From Sorghum bicolor (taxonomy: Eukaryota; Streptophyta; Magnoliopsida; Poales; Poaceae), in assembly GCF_000003195.3 (NCBI RefSeq), contig NC_012870.2, forward strand, positions 1,645,501 to 1,709,500: a stretch of 64,000 nt of DNA, read 5' to 3'. Positions within the stretch are counted from its first letter, which is position 1, and every line of letters begins with the position of its first letter. The notes beneath the pieces were generated by a model. It had not been told where the DNA came from. It made no database searches and saw nothing but the letters and a program-made list of their open reading frames with translations. A program made the position numbers and the translations under genes. Shown here in pieces: positions 43,483-55,858 of the stretch.

Positions 43483-44735
43483 TAATTTTATAGTCATTCT
43501 TTTTGGAACACAGGGTATAAGTGTAGGTAGAGGCAAAGAATGAGCACCACCAACAAACTGAGTCTTGGAAAACTGATTCAAAAGAAACCTACCGCGTGAT
43601 AGAAATTACTAATTAATTACGTTGGAAAATAACAAAGGAACAAAAGATTCAGTAATTTTACATTCGTAGTAGTGACACAAGCGTGACAGTGCATGATAGC
43701 TACAACCTCAACGAAAACGGCGGAAGAGATGAAGGATCCCTGAATTTTGTGACGCCAATAGTATATGTATATATCGCTGAGTACTACTTACGTTTCAACT
43801 GGCCGTACCACATCCATGGTGCGGCGCCAACAAATTCTTTAATTATCGCGTTCAAATGTATTGTCGTTTTATTTTTTTTGACAATCGCGTTCAAATGTAG
43901 TCGTTGTCCAGCTAGCTCAGGGTCGACGTGTAAGTACAAAGTCAACGGTGTAGCGCTAACCGACAACCTCCGTATCTAATTGCTACTATGTACTGTCTGA
44001 AAGATTCTTCTTTTAATCGAACCAATTTTAAGTGTAAATTTTATAGAAAAGTTATCAATGTTTTATGACATCAAATAGATGTATACTGTAACCTATTTAA
44101 TGAAGGCATTTTTTATATGAATTTCATCAAAAAGTTAGCATATTAGAGCATCCAACCGTTTTGCTAACAGGCTTTGTATTGAGTATTTACAAAAAAGTCT
44201 TAAAAACACATATCCAACGGTTTGACATTTGGACTTTGCAATTTTGTTAACTTGGCAAAAAGAGGGGAAGGATTGGCATATATGCCAAGCCCGTTCACAC
44301 TTGGCATTGGGAAACTAGCGCGAAGTCCGCGTGCGGCTACGGGTTGAGGTTGCGCGAGTTTGGCGACATCCCACCGCTAGACTTTCCTGCAAACTGCCCA
44401 TCGGTCTTCCATCAACGTCAGGTACTCCATCGATGCCCTCCCAATTGTTTGTGTTTTTGCCTATCGGTCTTCCATCAACGCCACATACTCCATCAATGCC
44501 CTTTGGATCGTTTTTGCCGCCAAAGACTCCAGCCGCCAAACTCCGAGCGGCCATGCACAAATGCCGCGGCCTCAGTGCCTCGGCGGAAATAAGGTCTTGT
44601 TTAGTTCGCAAAAATTTTCAAGATTCCCCGTCACATCGAATCTTTGGTCGCATGCATGGAGCATTAAATATAGACGAAAATAAAAACTAATTGCACAGTT
44701 TACCTGTAATTTGTGAGATGAATATTTTGAGCCTA

Positions 44736-47656
44736 TGAAGCGCCCCTGGTAAACCAGGAACTCAAATGTGATACAATACTAGTCCCAGGAGGCTAGTAAC
44801 ACATTTATTACATCAGATAAGTTTCAGCGCAGTAGTCTTGGAAAGCGTGGACAAGGAAGGCACGCTATAATAACAAGACACCAAAATACAACACCGGTCC
44901 AAAGGACCCAGAAACAAACGATATCGCCATCGAACATCTGACAAGTCCCAATGCCACAGGCTTAGTTGGGTGCAGACACGACCTTACTCGAACGCCACTT
45001 TGGGATCGAAGTCCGGATCTTCCTCTGTTTAATAAAGCAAGGGTGAGTACAAAGTACTCAGCAAATCCAACCTTACCCTACGGAAGGGGTTAACAATATA
45101 TATGCATATGGATAAATCAAGGATGAGGCTTAGTTTTATTTGCATAAAGCTATCTTTTTACACATGCAAGGTTTCATTTCACAAATACTGTTATAAAATA
45201 ACTCTTTTTCCACATATGATAGTATTTCTGAAAATGGGGGTTTGATCACAATTTTAAGTGTTGTTGAACCCTTGTTCCCACAACACAATGGCAGTCAACC
45301 ATTTATTTCCAAAATCACACTCACTCTCATATTTTCACTCATACCAACCCATCTAGTTGTTGAAACCAAACCATAACCCGTCCGAGACCGCGGACACAGC
45401 TATCCAGATAGATTTACACTCTGCAGAGGTTGTACACTTTTCCCACAAGTAGGATAACATAACTTACACCGTCGTGCAAGCACAGATCCATCAAAGTCAT
45501 TACCCTCCATAGCTAAGTAATGGCGCTCACCACGGGAACACTAAGGCCACCTCTCATGATACCACAATAATTCACAAAGCTCTTTTCATATATTTCCACA
45601 ATTTCATATACATCACTTAGTGTCCCGTTGCACACCTGCCTCCAGGTGATTGCCATACTAACTAGAGGGATTTAGACTAAGCCTTTCCCATGCAAGGCGA
45701 GTGGTTGTACGATAAATGAGTTAGGCAAGATGAATCATCAACTCAGTCCTTAATCGAGACAAGGCGGATATCTTCACGCTTAACCCCGCAAGGTATAAGC
45801 CACAACACCAGGGCATCCCCAAAAGAGATCCCATCCGCCCCATCTCCATAGTAATCACATCTGTAACTTGTTCATTAACCCTTTCACAATACCCACAATT
45901 TATTTTCACCACTCACACCTTTTACTTTTAAAATCATTATATTTGATAAAATACCACGATGAGTATCCAGGATGAGTAACAAGTCCTAAGCATACTAAAT
46001 AATAATATTTCTGTCATAGCATATTATTTGTTCCTAGGTTCGAACAAGATAATTACCGGGTAATATCAATTCAAGGATGGCTATTCAACAGGTTTTAACT
46101 AAGCAGCGAAAATACTTCGTACATATATCGTACATGCAATATTTAAAACGGCTTCTACGGGTTGTGTTTAAAAATAGGATCAATATGCATCAAAGGGGAT
46201 CGGTTGGACTTGCCTCCGTCGGCGTCCTCGGCAAACTCCTGCTGACAGTCCGGGTCCTCGGCGTCAAACTCGCGGTACTCGTCTCCAACGTTCTCGTTTT
46301 CCGGCTCGTTCACTCCGTCAACTAAAATACGCGACGAACGACACAGACAACAGGCACAGATAAATAATCATATAAATTCAAATGAGCTCCAAAAATCATG
46401 AAATTAATATGGGAGGTAGATCATGATTTTAGATGAATTTAGGAAAAAGAATTATTAAAATCAGAGTTAGCATGTGGCATTTGTGAAATGGCCGGAATTT
46501 AATTATGCGAAAAAGGCTAACGATGATTAAGGAATGGATGCTTCACGTGGGCATTTGTTTGGCTAGTAGTGCATGTTGCATGCATGCATGTACTATTTGG
46601 AGTTAATGCTTGGCCCACACATGCATGGTTAGAGAGAAATTAGCAGGGGTCATTAGAACTCTTCTGTATGTCATGGTTCTATTCGTGGAGTTCTTGGCAG
46701 TGAACCGGTACAGACAAATACATAGAAAAATACAGGAAAATACTACAGAAAGACATAGAAGAGCAAGGAGATGCTCATGAGCTGCTCACCTCGTCTTGCG
46801 ACAACAGTCGAGCTCGGCTTGTGCGTATGGCCGTATACGGTATACGCGAAGTGAGAGCGAGTGAGCAAGTGAGTGAACGTGTTTCTCGGGTGGTGAGAGT
46901 AAGCACCCGAGGCTGGCTTTTTATAGGCCAGAGGAGTGAGGTTATGCCTCTGGTGCTCAGCTTCGTGCCATTAGAATTGCTACTGTAGTGCATGGCTACA
47001 CAGGACGACAGGACGGTGGACGGTGCCTAATTTTCATGCAAATGGCAATGTCTCATTTGCATGCACGGTGCGTGCAAATGGACGGTGCCTAATCACCATG
47101 TCCTTTGCATGCAGGTGCATGCAAATGGACGGTGGCATGCTTGTCCTGCATGCATGCATTCATGAGATATATTCATATGTGTGGGTGCACTGCTATGCTT
47201 TCTTGCATGTAAACTTGCTGGTACTCGCTGTTATTTGTGCGCGAAAATATAAATGGTGCCTAGTTGTACATTGCGACTTGCTATCTTTTTGTACAGCAAA
47301 AGAGGCGCGGGAAAAGGCAAGAGGTGGGGCCCGCATGCTGCGGTGCGCGCGCGAGCGAGTGCGCTCGGCGAGGGGGCCGGGCGTGAGTGCGCTGCGGCGC
47401 TGATGGTGGTGGGGTCGGCGCACGCGCCGTTGCCGGGTATCGGGCAGAGCGAGCGAGCAAGAGGGATAAGTAGCGGACATATGATGCTCATGCCATGCGG
47501 TGCAGGTTATATTTAAAGATGGATAATTAGAATGGATGGAAAAAGAATTAGATGGAGATACTATAGAGCTCAAATGATTTATAGTTTTTGAAATATATTT
47601 TGAAAATAATTTTTTAATGCGAGTGATTTTTGAATGTGAATTTTTGGGATGTTACA
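44736..47656 (-). mobile_element. solo LTR of a gypsy-type (chromovirus-like) retrotransposon, 2921 bp
   Basis: On the minus strand it starts TGTAACATCCCAAAAATTC, a start typical of grass gypsy chromovirus LTRs, and ends GGGGCGCTTCA. The 5 bp duplication GCCTA is at 44731-44735 and 47657-47661. There is no coding content and no internal domain. A TATA box (TATAAAAAG on the minus strand, about 46917-46925) supports the orientation. Confidence 0.88.
46917..46925 (-). promoter_or_regulatory. TATA box of the gypsy-type solo LTR
   Basis: The minus strand reads GGCCTATAAAAAGCC, a good TATA context, within the solo LTR. Confidence 0.6.
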
Positions 47657-48140
47657 GCCTAGTTCCTCCATGATTGGACAATGTTTGTCAAATAAAAACG
47701 AAAGTGCTACAGTAGCCAAAAACCCAAATTTTTGCCAACTAAACAAGGCAAATTTGTCGCGAACATTCACCCGACGCGCGGGGAGGAGAAAAGCTCGGCA
47801 AAAAAATTGTGTGGGTCCATAATTTTCTTTTTTCCCAAGTGATTAATGCCAAACCATTGGAGATTGTCTCTTTTCACCTTTGCCATATTTTTTGGAGACT
47901 TGGCAAACTCCCTTATTTGCCAAACCAATTATGTAAAACGGTTAAGGATGCTCTTATAGGACGTCGTTTTGGTTACATCTATCCATAATTAATTTTAGGC
48001 AAATATGGCAAACCACATAAATGGCTACAAAATTGAAAGTCACACTTTGATGTGTCTAAGGGATTTTTAGTTCAAAAAATAATCTTATCTAACTTTAGAA
48101 TCTAATAATACAGTTTGTCAACTTAATCAAACTTGACTAA

Positions 48141-48425
48141 GGTGGTGTTTAGTTCCCCATAGAATACAAAATGCAAAATTTTAACTAGTTTGGAGTGATG
48201 AAATGCAAAATGCTAAAATTTTCAGGTTTATGTTTAGTTCCATCCAAAATGCAGAATAACCACCTTCATGCTTTTTGGGGGGTTTTTTAGCCTCTTGAGG
48301 CCAAAATCCAAAATGAAAAATAACCACTTTTTTACTAACAATTTTGCATTGTGTTTAGTTTTATTATGCAAAACGATGGACCAAAACCCTAAAATTTGTA
48401 AGAAAAAAGGAAAACTAAACACCCC
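48141..48425. mobile_element. Tourist MITE (GGGNGTGTTTAGTTCC family)
   Basis: Ends GGTGGTGTTTAGTTCCCC and GAAAACTAAACACCCC. TAA lies on the left (48138-48140). Related to 17237-17494 through the shared GGCCAAAATCCAAAATGAA core in one strand or the other. Confidence 0.85.
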
Positions 48426-49732
48426 TAGAATAAAATGTGGTTAACAACCAAATATACGCCATACATGCCGATCTGATGTGTCATGGTTTTGTCGGTTTCT
48501 ACCATCAAACCGGCCCTAGAGTACGGTATATGCATCTACAGATTGTGTATAAGTACTGTACTCGCTAATAAACAGACCAGTATACACCACTGAAACTTGT
48601 GGTGCAAGCAGTACAAACCGTACAGTTTACTAATACTGGAAGTAAACACACGCCATCGATTCATTTAATTTAATTTATCTTTGTTGTCACCACGATCTGA
48701 CATATTCATCGATCAAGCCCAATCAGATAGGCAGAGTTTGCAGAGTCAGGTTCGATTCATGTGGTCGTAATCAAGACCTGTGGTTAGGATTGCTTACACA
48801 CCCACGGTGCACCGTACCGTACTACCTTTGAATTGAATCTTCTCTCCAAACTAGAATACGATGAAAAATAAATCAAGGCGTAGACTTTTTCTGTTGTACT
48901 GTTAGTCAATATCGTGTTGGTTTACAGCTGTGCTTGCAGTTGTTGATAGATCACAACTCTGTACGTACAATGACAGCGGAGAACGAGGTATATATTTAGA
49001 GCAAGATTAATAATAGAGTTAAATGTTTGATTATAAGCTAAATAATTAGAGTCAAGTTATGTAATAAGTTATTTCGTACTTGTGTCTAGGACACCTTTTC
49101 TTTTCTATTTCTTCTCACAATACTTATTATTTAGACTCACTACTATGTACGCACATCTATGTCGTGCTTGGCTATATTATACGCTCTCACGCGGTGGAGA
49201 AGACAACCAAGCACGTCGGGCTTCCCGGACGTCGGCGGCAATGCCAGGTCCTCGCATCGCAGCCCCAATATATATGCCTGCCCCCATCACCACGTAAAAT
49301 ACGAGCCTGACCTTGATTTGGATTAGATCGTTCTGTTGCAACGTGCCAACAGTTTACGTTGTAGGACTTTCGCCGCCACTGATTGTTGCTATATATCCTT
49401 GAAATGCAATGTAAATACCAGCGTATGCGTACGTTTCTTTTTTCCCATATTCCATATGTAGTTTCTCACCAAAGCAATCAGTACACACACAACAAAAACA
49501 TTGAAAACCTGAAGCTAAATCACATGGATAAATGCCTTATCTTAAAGGCGCTGTAGAAACACTTGGAATAGAAGACATGGGTCAGGTCCAAGACGAGATG
49601 AGGTAAAAAAATTTCCTCGCGTTTAAGGGTGTCTCTAACAAAAGGCAAAATCGCTAGCTGACTCGGCTTTGATTTGACATATAGCTGAGAGCGGAAAACA
49701 ATCTCGCTAGCGAATCCTTCGTCGGTGCTCTC
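48426..49732. other. intergenic, no gene seen
   Basis: AT-rich sequence without recognisable domain or repeat family; short open frames near 49080-49310 have no support. Confidence 0.4.
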
Positions 49733-49960
49733 AGGCTTGTTTAGTTCAAAAAAAAATTCAAAACTTTTTAAGATTTTTCGTCACATCAAATTTTATGGTA
49801 TACGTATAAAACACTAAATATAGATAAAAATAAAAATTAATTATATAATTTACATATAAATCATGAGATGAATCTTTTGAGTCTACTTAGTCCGTGATTA
49901 GATAATAATTATCAAATAAAAATAAAAATATTACAGTACCTAAAACCAAAAATTTTTTGG
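49733..49960. mobile_element. degenerate Tourist MITE (GGCCTTGTTTAGTT family)
   Basis: Starts AGGCTTGTTTAGTTC and follows the family interior (CGTCACATCAAATTTTATGG, CTACTTAGTCCGTGATTAGA). Heavily C-to-T/G-to-A changed, suggesting past methylation. Confidence 0.75.
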
Positions 49961-50116
49961 CCCTCACTCAAGAAACGAGGTGGGAGAGAGAGTCTGGTCT
50001 GTGCCTGTATTGGCTGGTTTCGTCGATGCTCTATGCATTTCTTCATCTTTGTCAGTTGAAGGGATGTATGGTTTATGGTACATGAGGAAGAGAGTCGGGC
50101 TCAACCACAAATGTGT

Positions 50117-50234
50117 GGCCTTGTTTAGTTTTGATAAAGATTTTATAAATTTTTTTAGATTTTCCGTTACATCAAATCTTACGACACATGCATAAAGTAT
50201 TAATATAAATAAAAATAACTAATTTTATAGTTTA
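50117..50234. mobile_element. truncated Tourist MITE (left part)
   Basis: Starts GGCCTTGTTTAGTTTTG and runs through the family interior to TAGTTTACCTATAA, where it meets a truncated Stowaway. The right half is missing. Confidence 0.8.
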
Positions 50235-50431
50235 CCTATAAGTTTGACCAAAATTTTAGAGAAAATTAAAAAGATTTATGACATCAAATAAGTATTACTA
50301 TAAAAATATAATTAATGATACTTAGTTTACATCATAAATGTTATTTACCTTATCGTATAAATTTGATCAAACTTGAAATAGTTTGACTCTCCAAAATTCT
50401 TGGAATGAGTTATAATTTAGGGTGAAGGGAG
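50235..50431. mobile_element. truncated Stowaway MITE (right part)
   Basis: Follows the family of 3325-3585 from GTTTGACCAAAATTTTAGAG to the right end GGGTGAAGGGAG, followed by TA. The left terminal repeat is missing, so its junction with 50117-50234 is a rearrangement breakpoint. Confidence 0.8.
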
Positions 50432-50433
50432 TA

Positions 50434-51742
50434 CTTTTTTTTAAACTTCAATACAACTATATATTGGGGGTGGATCAAAGTAGAGCTACACAAGCCCTCA
50501 ACGACAGGAAGAAAACAGAGCTCATGTTCAGTTTACACGGTCGGGACGAGGAACACTGCCAGCTGCTTTTGCTTGAGAGAAGAGCGACAAGATTTGCCTC
50601 CATTCCCACAATCTTCTGTTAAGATCCGGAGAGCAATGCAAGTACACCAACTGATGTGTGCATCTGCCATCCTTGGCGATTGGCGTGCGATTATTCAGTG
50701 CATGCAGTAGCTTTGGCAACCCGTCCATTCTGCAGCAGGAAACGCTGTCTGACAGTCTGAGCAGATCCGATCCTCGATCGGACGGCGCGACGCAACCGTC
50801 CATGGAATGGAAGCTTCTGGCGTGAGAGCTAGTATCTCGAGCGGAATCATAGGCACCAGCAAGGCATCAAGTGAGTTGTCGTGCTGTTGCTGATGCTCTC
50901 ATCAGTTCAGTTCAGTTCAGTTGAGGATATTCGTCTGTTCGTCATGCAGTGAGCTCCGATATGATCCAGAATAATGGCAGCTGAGCTGAGAGGCTCATCA
51001 TCATCATCAGCTGGATTGATAAGAAAATTGCTGCGGCGACCTCGGATCGGCGGCAGTCGTTGACATTTGCGAAATGATTGAGACCTGAGAGTGTATGACG
51101 CGTGCAACGGCCGTCGTTGTCTAGCTGAAGCTGAACTCCCTTTTTTTCAGGTAGGTAATGAGGTAATCCGATGAACTTGAACTCCTGACAGCTAGCGTCC
51201 ATATAAATGAAAAAATAGATACCCGCCCATTCACACGAAGAATATATATTCAGCGAGACTTTAATATTAGGTTATCATCCCTTGACATAACCATTGGAGT
51301 ATGTATCTTTGAATAATCTGAAAGAGTGTTTGCTGCTCTGTCAAGCAGTTGAATCGGCTGAGGTTATCGAGTTCGTCTTCAAGCTTGTAGCTCTGGACAA
51401 TCCAAAACGTAACGCAACCGTCATATCATTTGTTGTTCGCTGCATGTAGTTTTTGTTTTAATCTCGTGCTCTTCTGACTTTTGGGCGTTCACAGCTGACA
51501 AAAATCTGGCCTTAAAACATATATACAGACTCATGTATCTTGGATGCACATACTAAGCAGGGACCATGCGTACTAGAAGAATGCTCCGTGCTTTGTGATT
51601 ATTCTGCTCAAAATACATGGGCTCTAAAAAAAGCAAAGTTTCTTGGACAGTGCAGTGTTGTGTACTCTTAATGTTTGTTGTGTTGTTATTACTCCAGCAA
51701 CAAGGCAACAAATTTCCTCGAAAAAAAAAGGCAACAAAGATA
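50434..51742. other. intergenic, no gene supported
   Basis: Moderately GC-rich at 50500-51200 with open frames on the minus strand (50528-50803, 50942-51202) that show no domain I recognise. It could hold a decayed gene or an untranslated transcript. Confidence 0.35.
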
Positions 51743-51753
51743 AAATCCGTTAG

Positions 51754-52852
51754 GTTTTTTTTTTTGAGAATCTCAAACTTTATTAACTAGTCTGAGAATA
51801 AGAAGTACACACGTCCTTCGGCGCACTGATAAGCCAAACATATCTATCAATTGTCTCATACAGGGAGCCTCTTGCTAGAGCATCCCCATTAGCATCCGAC
51901 CTTCATGAACAAACTCAACTGAAAGTGAAACTATCTCCTCGTGCCTTGATATCTTGAATTACATGGCCATAAGATCCAAAGCCTTTGCCTCGGATATTTC
52001 TAACAACAGTGATATTATCATAAGCCACCCTAATTTTTTGTAGCAACAAATCTGATGCGAGCGCAAGGCTCTCTCTACACGCTACTGCCTCCATGATTTC
52101 AGGATTAGAAATACCTTCAGTTACTACAACTGAAGCTCCAACAAACATGCCTGAGGAGTCTCTTGCCACTACCGAAGCTGATGCCTTGCTCGAATTCTTC
52201 GATATGGCAGCATCGACATTTATTTTCATGATGCCCGCTGGCGGAGGGATCCATGGTGCCTCTTGTACATTCTGGTGTTGATGACTTGCCCCTAGAGGAG
52301 CTGACTGTTTCACAAGTTCCAGATCCGACATGAAACTCTTAACAAAACAGTGCGTGGATAGAGAAATTCTCATAAACAACTTGTCTCTTCGCGTACCAAT
52401 AGCCCACAAAGTAACTAGTACCCGTGTAAGATCTTCATGCTTCAAGATAGTTATTATAGTATGTAACCAACCTCGAGCATCCTGAACTGGTATGGTGCAT
52501 AAATGTTCAGTGATATCCTCCCTTTCCAAAGCCTATACACACTTTGCCATATGACAGTTTATCAAAGAATGTTTCCATGAGTCCAAAGCCCTGCAAATGG
52601 CATAAGTGCTTTGTGCCTTCAAATTCCTATGATGCAAGACATCCCCACAAGGAAGAGATTGTCTAGCTAATCTCCACAGGAACACCTTAATCTTCGACGG
52701 CACCTGGACATGCCACAACACAGTCCATTCCTTCTCGTCTGCCTTAGTGCTTGATCTTCCCGCCACACTATCAGAGCAGGCCGTTATATTATTTTTCCTG
52801 AGTACTAGCATCCTATAAGCTGAACGGACTGTGAATATGCCATTTTTTTATC
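51754..52852 (-). mobile_element. 5'-truncated LINE (L1-type) with RNase H end, about 1.1 kb
   Basis: Starts with a T-run (minus-strand poly-A) and is flanked by an exact 11 bp duplication AAATCCGTTAG (51743-51753 and 52853-52863). The minus strand encodes the end of ORF2: a zinc-binding RVT region (KNGIFTVRSAYRMLVLR, WHVQVPSKIKVFLWRLARQ) at about 52849-52535, then an RNase H-like domain (MKINVDAAISKN, GASVVVTEG, EAVACRESLALA, GHVIQDIKA) at 52529-51915. The last gene-like frame appears open from 52529 to 51915. The 5' end is cut at 52852. Confidence 0.93.
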
Positions 52853-53122
52853 AAATCCGTTAGTAAAAAGAAAAGCATAAATTTCGTACCCGCTAGGCCC
52901 ATGCGATAAATTATTGAACGATGTGATGTGCTGAGCGCTAAATTCCCGGCCCCGTTTCCCGCAGGGTGGGCACACTGGGCCGTTTAAGGAAGATAGCCTA
53001 GCCTCCTGAAAGGGTTTGGGCCGCTTGTGGGCTGTGCCACTGGCCAGTCTGAGATCATTTCCAACGCTCCCATCCAAAAAAACACCGGACTTCCCTTAAA
53101 AAGAAAAAAAATCCAAAGAACA

Positions 53123-53128
<6 letters not shown>

Positions 53129-53208
<80 letters not shown>
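53129..53208. repeat. (CT)15 (AT)25 compound microsatellite
   Basis: Perfect CT repeats (53129-53158) pass into AT repeats (53159-53208). Confidence 0.97.
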
Positions 53209-53210
<2 letters not shown>

Positions 53211-53529
53211 TAGTTTTCTGAATTTTGAAATGATTTCAGACAATATTCTTGTACTACCAACTAGTCCAAGTGAATTTTTACTTTGGTAATTTGTTACTTA
53301 TCTTTGTGTCATAACATATTAAATTTTTATCCTTACTTATAGAAAATAATTATAAATTGTTAATTATCTTTGTGCCAAAACAAATAAGATATCTCGAGTT
53401 TGTGGTTTTGTCTAATAGTTTTTTTAATTCTTGGAAAATTGCAGATTGCACCTACACACATTGCAATGAATGAAATCGGCATTCAGCAAAAAAAAAAAAC
53501 TAATATAACCATCGCCCGTCGTCTGAAAT

Positions 53530-53623
53530 GAAAATAAAATTAAGGCACCTAAATTTTAGCAAATTTCCTTTTTTCCCCTAAAATAAAATTCAGGCACCTG
53601 AATTTTAGCAAAATTTTCTCCCC
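53530..53623. repeat. two direct repeats of about 44 bp
   Basis: AAAATAAAATTAAGGCACCT (53530) and AAAATAAAATTCAGGCACCT (53580), each followed by AATTTTAGCAAA, 50 bp apart. Confidence 0.85.
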
Positions 53624-53743
53624 CCCTAATATAAAAGGAAATAAGAAAGGACCTTTTTTGAGGGAAAAATAACATGAATACGTTCCCTCTCTTTTTGTGC
53701 TTGTCTTCGGCCGTGCCTCGTGCTTTTTCCCCTTTCTTGCATA

Positions 53744-54090
53744 GTCCCTTCGTCCCCAAATACTACTATTTCTAGCATATTTCAGACAGATTAGTGTGGC
53801 AAACAAAAGACCATTCTATCCTCAATTAATTTAGGTTCCACCATTTAATTATGCACGTTAAGCCATGGTTCTCTGGTTCCAACGAGCTGTATTTAATGCA
53901 AACTAAACAGACTAGATCAATTACCATGCGTCAAAGTACTACTCCCTAGAAGAAATTAAATAGGTTGGTGGACTATGAAAGTTCCAAGGAGAAATTAAAT
54001 GAGCTGGTGGAGTGAGTATGTTAGTAGAAATAACAGTATTTGTGGATAAAATATTCTTCTAGAAATAGCAGTATTTAGGGACGTAGAGAG
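53744..54090. mobile_element. Stowaway-like MITE
   Basis: Left end GTCCCTTCGTCCCCAAATAC and right end GTATTTAGGGACGTAGAGAG are inverted and flanked by TA (53742-53743 and 54091-54092). The inner ends CTATTTCTAG / CTAGAAATAG are also complementary. Confidence 0.8.
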
Positions 54091-54655
54091 TACATATACA
54101 CGGGAGTCGAATTTGTTGATGCCTATAACATTATCTTTAACCATCATCACCCAAAATACAAGACTAATTTGTTTTTTTGGGTAGCGCTATAGATAAAAGG
54201 TTTCATACCTACTTTTAGTCTTCTCCGTCAACAAGATCTTAAAAAAAAAAACACTTTCTATAAATGGGTCTCAGGGAGAGATGATATCTTAAATTTGAGT
54301 TATGCCTCTCATAATACATAAATGGTTATTTTGTATGAATACTTTTTTAGAGACTATAGGTATTGTGTTGGAGATATATTTTATTTTATATCCGGTTAGA
54401 GACAGCCTAATGTAAGCGGTCTCGGCACGGACTCTTTAGGTACAAACAAGTACATTCAGATGACGAGGGAAGCATGTTTGTGCACGATTCTTTGTCATAA
54501 AAAAACATGTTATATTTTTATTTTAGAAAACACGTGATAATTAATGAATGTATTTAAGAGTGACTATTATTTCAGCCGCAGTACCTTCGAAAAATGAGAG
54601 AGAAAAGGCGAACCTTTGTGATATGTAGATTTCATTTTGGGAGACGAAGTGATTC
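54091..54655. other. intergenic, no gene seen
   Basis: AT-rich, no coding content or recognised repeat. Confidence 0.4.
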
Positions 54656-54896
54656 GGCCTTGTTTACTTCCAAATTTTTTTGCAAAATATAAATAATAGA
54701 TTTTTGTTTGTATTTGACAAATATTGTCCAATTATGGACTAACTAGGCTCAAAAGATTCGTCTCGTCAATTCCGACCAAACTGTGCAATTAGTTTTTATT
54801 TTTATCTATATTTAATACTTCATGCATACGTCTAAAGATTTGATGTGACAGAAAATCTGAAAAAATTTGCAAAATTTTTAGGTACTAAACAAGGCC
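54656..54896. mobile_element. Tourist MITE (GGCCTTGTTTAGTT family)
   Basis: Ends GGCCTTGTTTACTTCC and TACTAAACAAGGCC with full family interior; no clear target duplication. Confidence 0.88.
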
Positions 54897-55322
54897 GTAC
54901 TATGTTTGCCGCTTCTAATTAATCCAGCTATCTCTTTGGATGACAAGCGATGCGTCCATCACCGGCGAGTTGATCACTCTGACTTTATTTAACCTAAAGA
55001 TTTATTACTACTAGCCTAGTTAGAATTGGCGTGCTCGGCGTGTGCAAGTATATTCAAACTACGTATATTAGTCTGAAAACATGTGTCTTTGAATTGTGCA
55101 AGTACGTTTTCTGCCAACTAATATATACAATGCTTTTATAAGTTTTATTTAAGAATACATTAATTAACTAGTACTAGAGAGGCTAACGAAGTCTTTCATA
55201 TCCCTCACTTAAACCAGTCAGGACAACTTCTTAATTTGTGAGATTAACGGTGGGCCCAGTTCCTGATTGGCTAACCTCTTGCTCGCATACTGGCCAGAAA
55301 ATTTATCATATTTTCAGATAAA

Positions 55323-55544
55323 GGTCTTGTTTAGTTCCTAAAAATTTTCAAGATTTTTCATCATATCGAATCTTTGGATGCATACAGCTCTGTTCGTTTG
55401 GCTGATAAGCCATGGTTGAAAGTACTGTTCGTTTATTTGTCGTAAGAAAAAAAACACTACTAAATGATTGATAGATTTAGCAGATAATATAAACAAAAGT
55501 GATACAATAGTTGAATCTAAAATTTTTCGGGAACTAAACAAGGT
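55323..55544. mobile_element. Tourist MITE with a foreign core
   Basis: Family ends GGTCTTGTTTAGTTCC and GAACTAAACAAGGTC, but 55388-55487 is replaced by or interrupted with a sequence (CTGTTCGTTTGGCTGATAAG, CATGGTTGAAAG) related to the hAT-like MITE at 6126-6230. Confidence 0.8.
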
Positions 55545-55858
55545 CAAATTTGAACGTTGAAAATCCTTGTACTTGTGGACTGATGGAGTAGTTTTGTAAA
55601 GTTGAACACCTGTAGAGCAGCTGCAACATGTGAATGTTAAACTTCGTGGGTGTATAGTTTTCCGATCAACAGCCATCCTAATGCACGCTGGCCCATTAAT
55701 CCTAATTCCTTTCCATCATGGATCTGCGATTATGCTCATAAGTAAACTAATATCTGGTGTCGTATGAACCCAACTGCTGCTGCCTATTTTACACAGGGAT
55801 AGTCAAAGTCAACCAATAAGGAGAAAGCAATAGGAGTACCGAATGGTACACAACGCAA

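Larger units (their letters stand above)
44593..47749. mobile_element. Tourist MITE (GGCCTTGTTTAGTT family) split by a solo LTR
   Basis: The left half (44593-44735) begins GGTCTTGTTTAGTTCGC after TAA (44590-44592). The right half (47657-47749) contains ATTGGACAATGTTTGTC and ends AACTAAACAAGG. The halves join at GCCTA, where the family is normally continuous. Confidence 0.9.
44146..47953. mobile_element. outer Tourist-type element hosting two further insertions
   Basis: Inverted ends GAGCATCCAACCGTTTT and AAAACGGTTAAGGATGCTC; TTA duplications at 44143-44145 and 47954-47956. Its own sequence is 44146-44592 and about 47750-47953. It includes a GC-rich core (44318-44592) with two diverged copies of a TCGGTCTTCCATCAACG unit of about 60 bp, possibly captured DNA. 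The Tourist MITE 44593-47749 sits inside. Confidence 0.82.

Noticed and set aside
50528..51202. Minus-strand frames as a possible gene
   Set aside because: Frames are short, overlap each other, contain no known domain, and I could not find splice joins giving a consistent protein.
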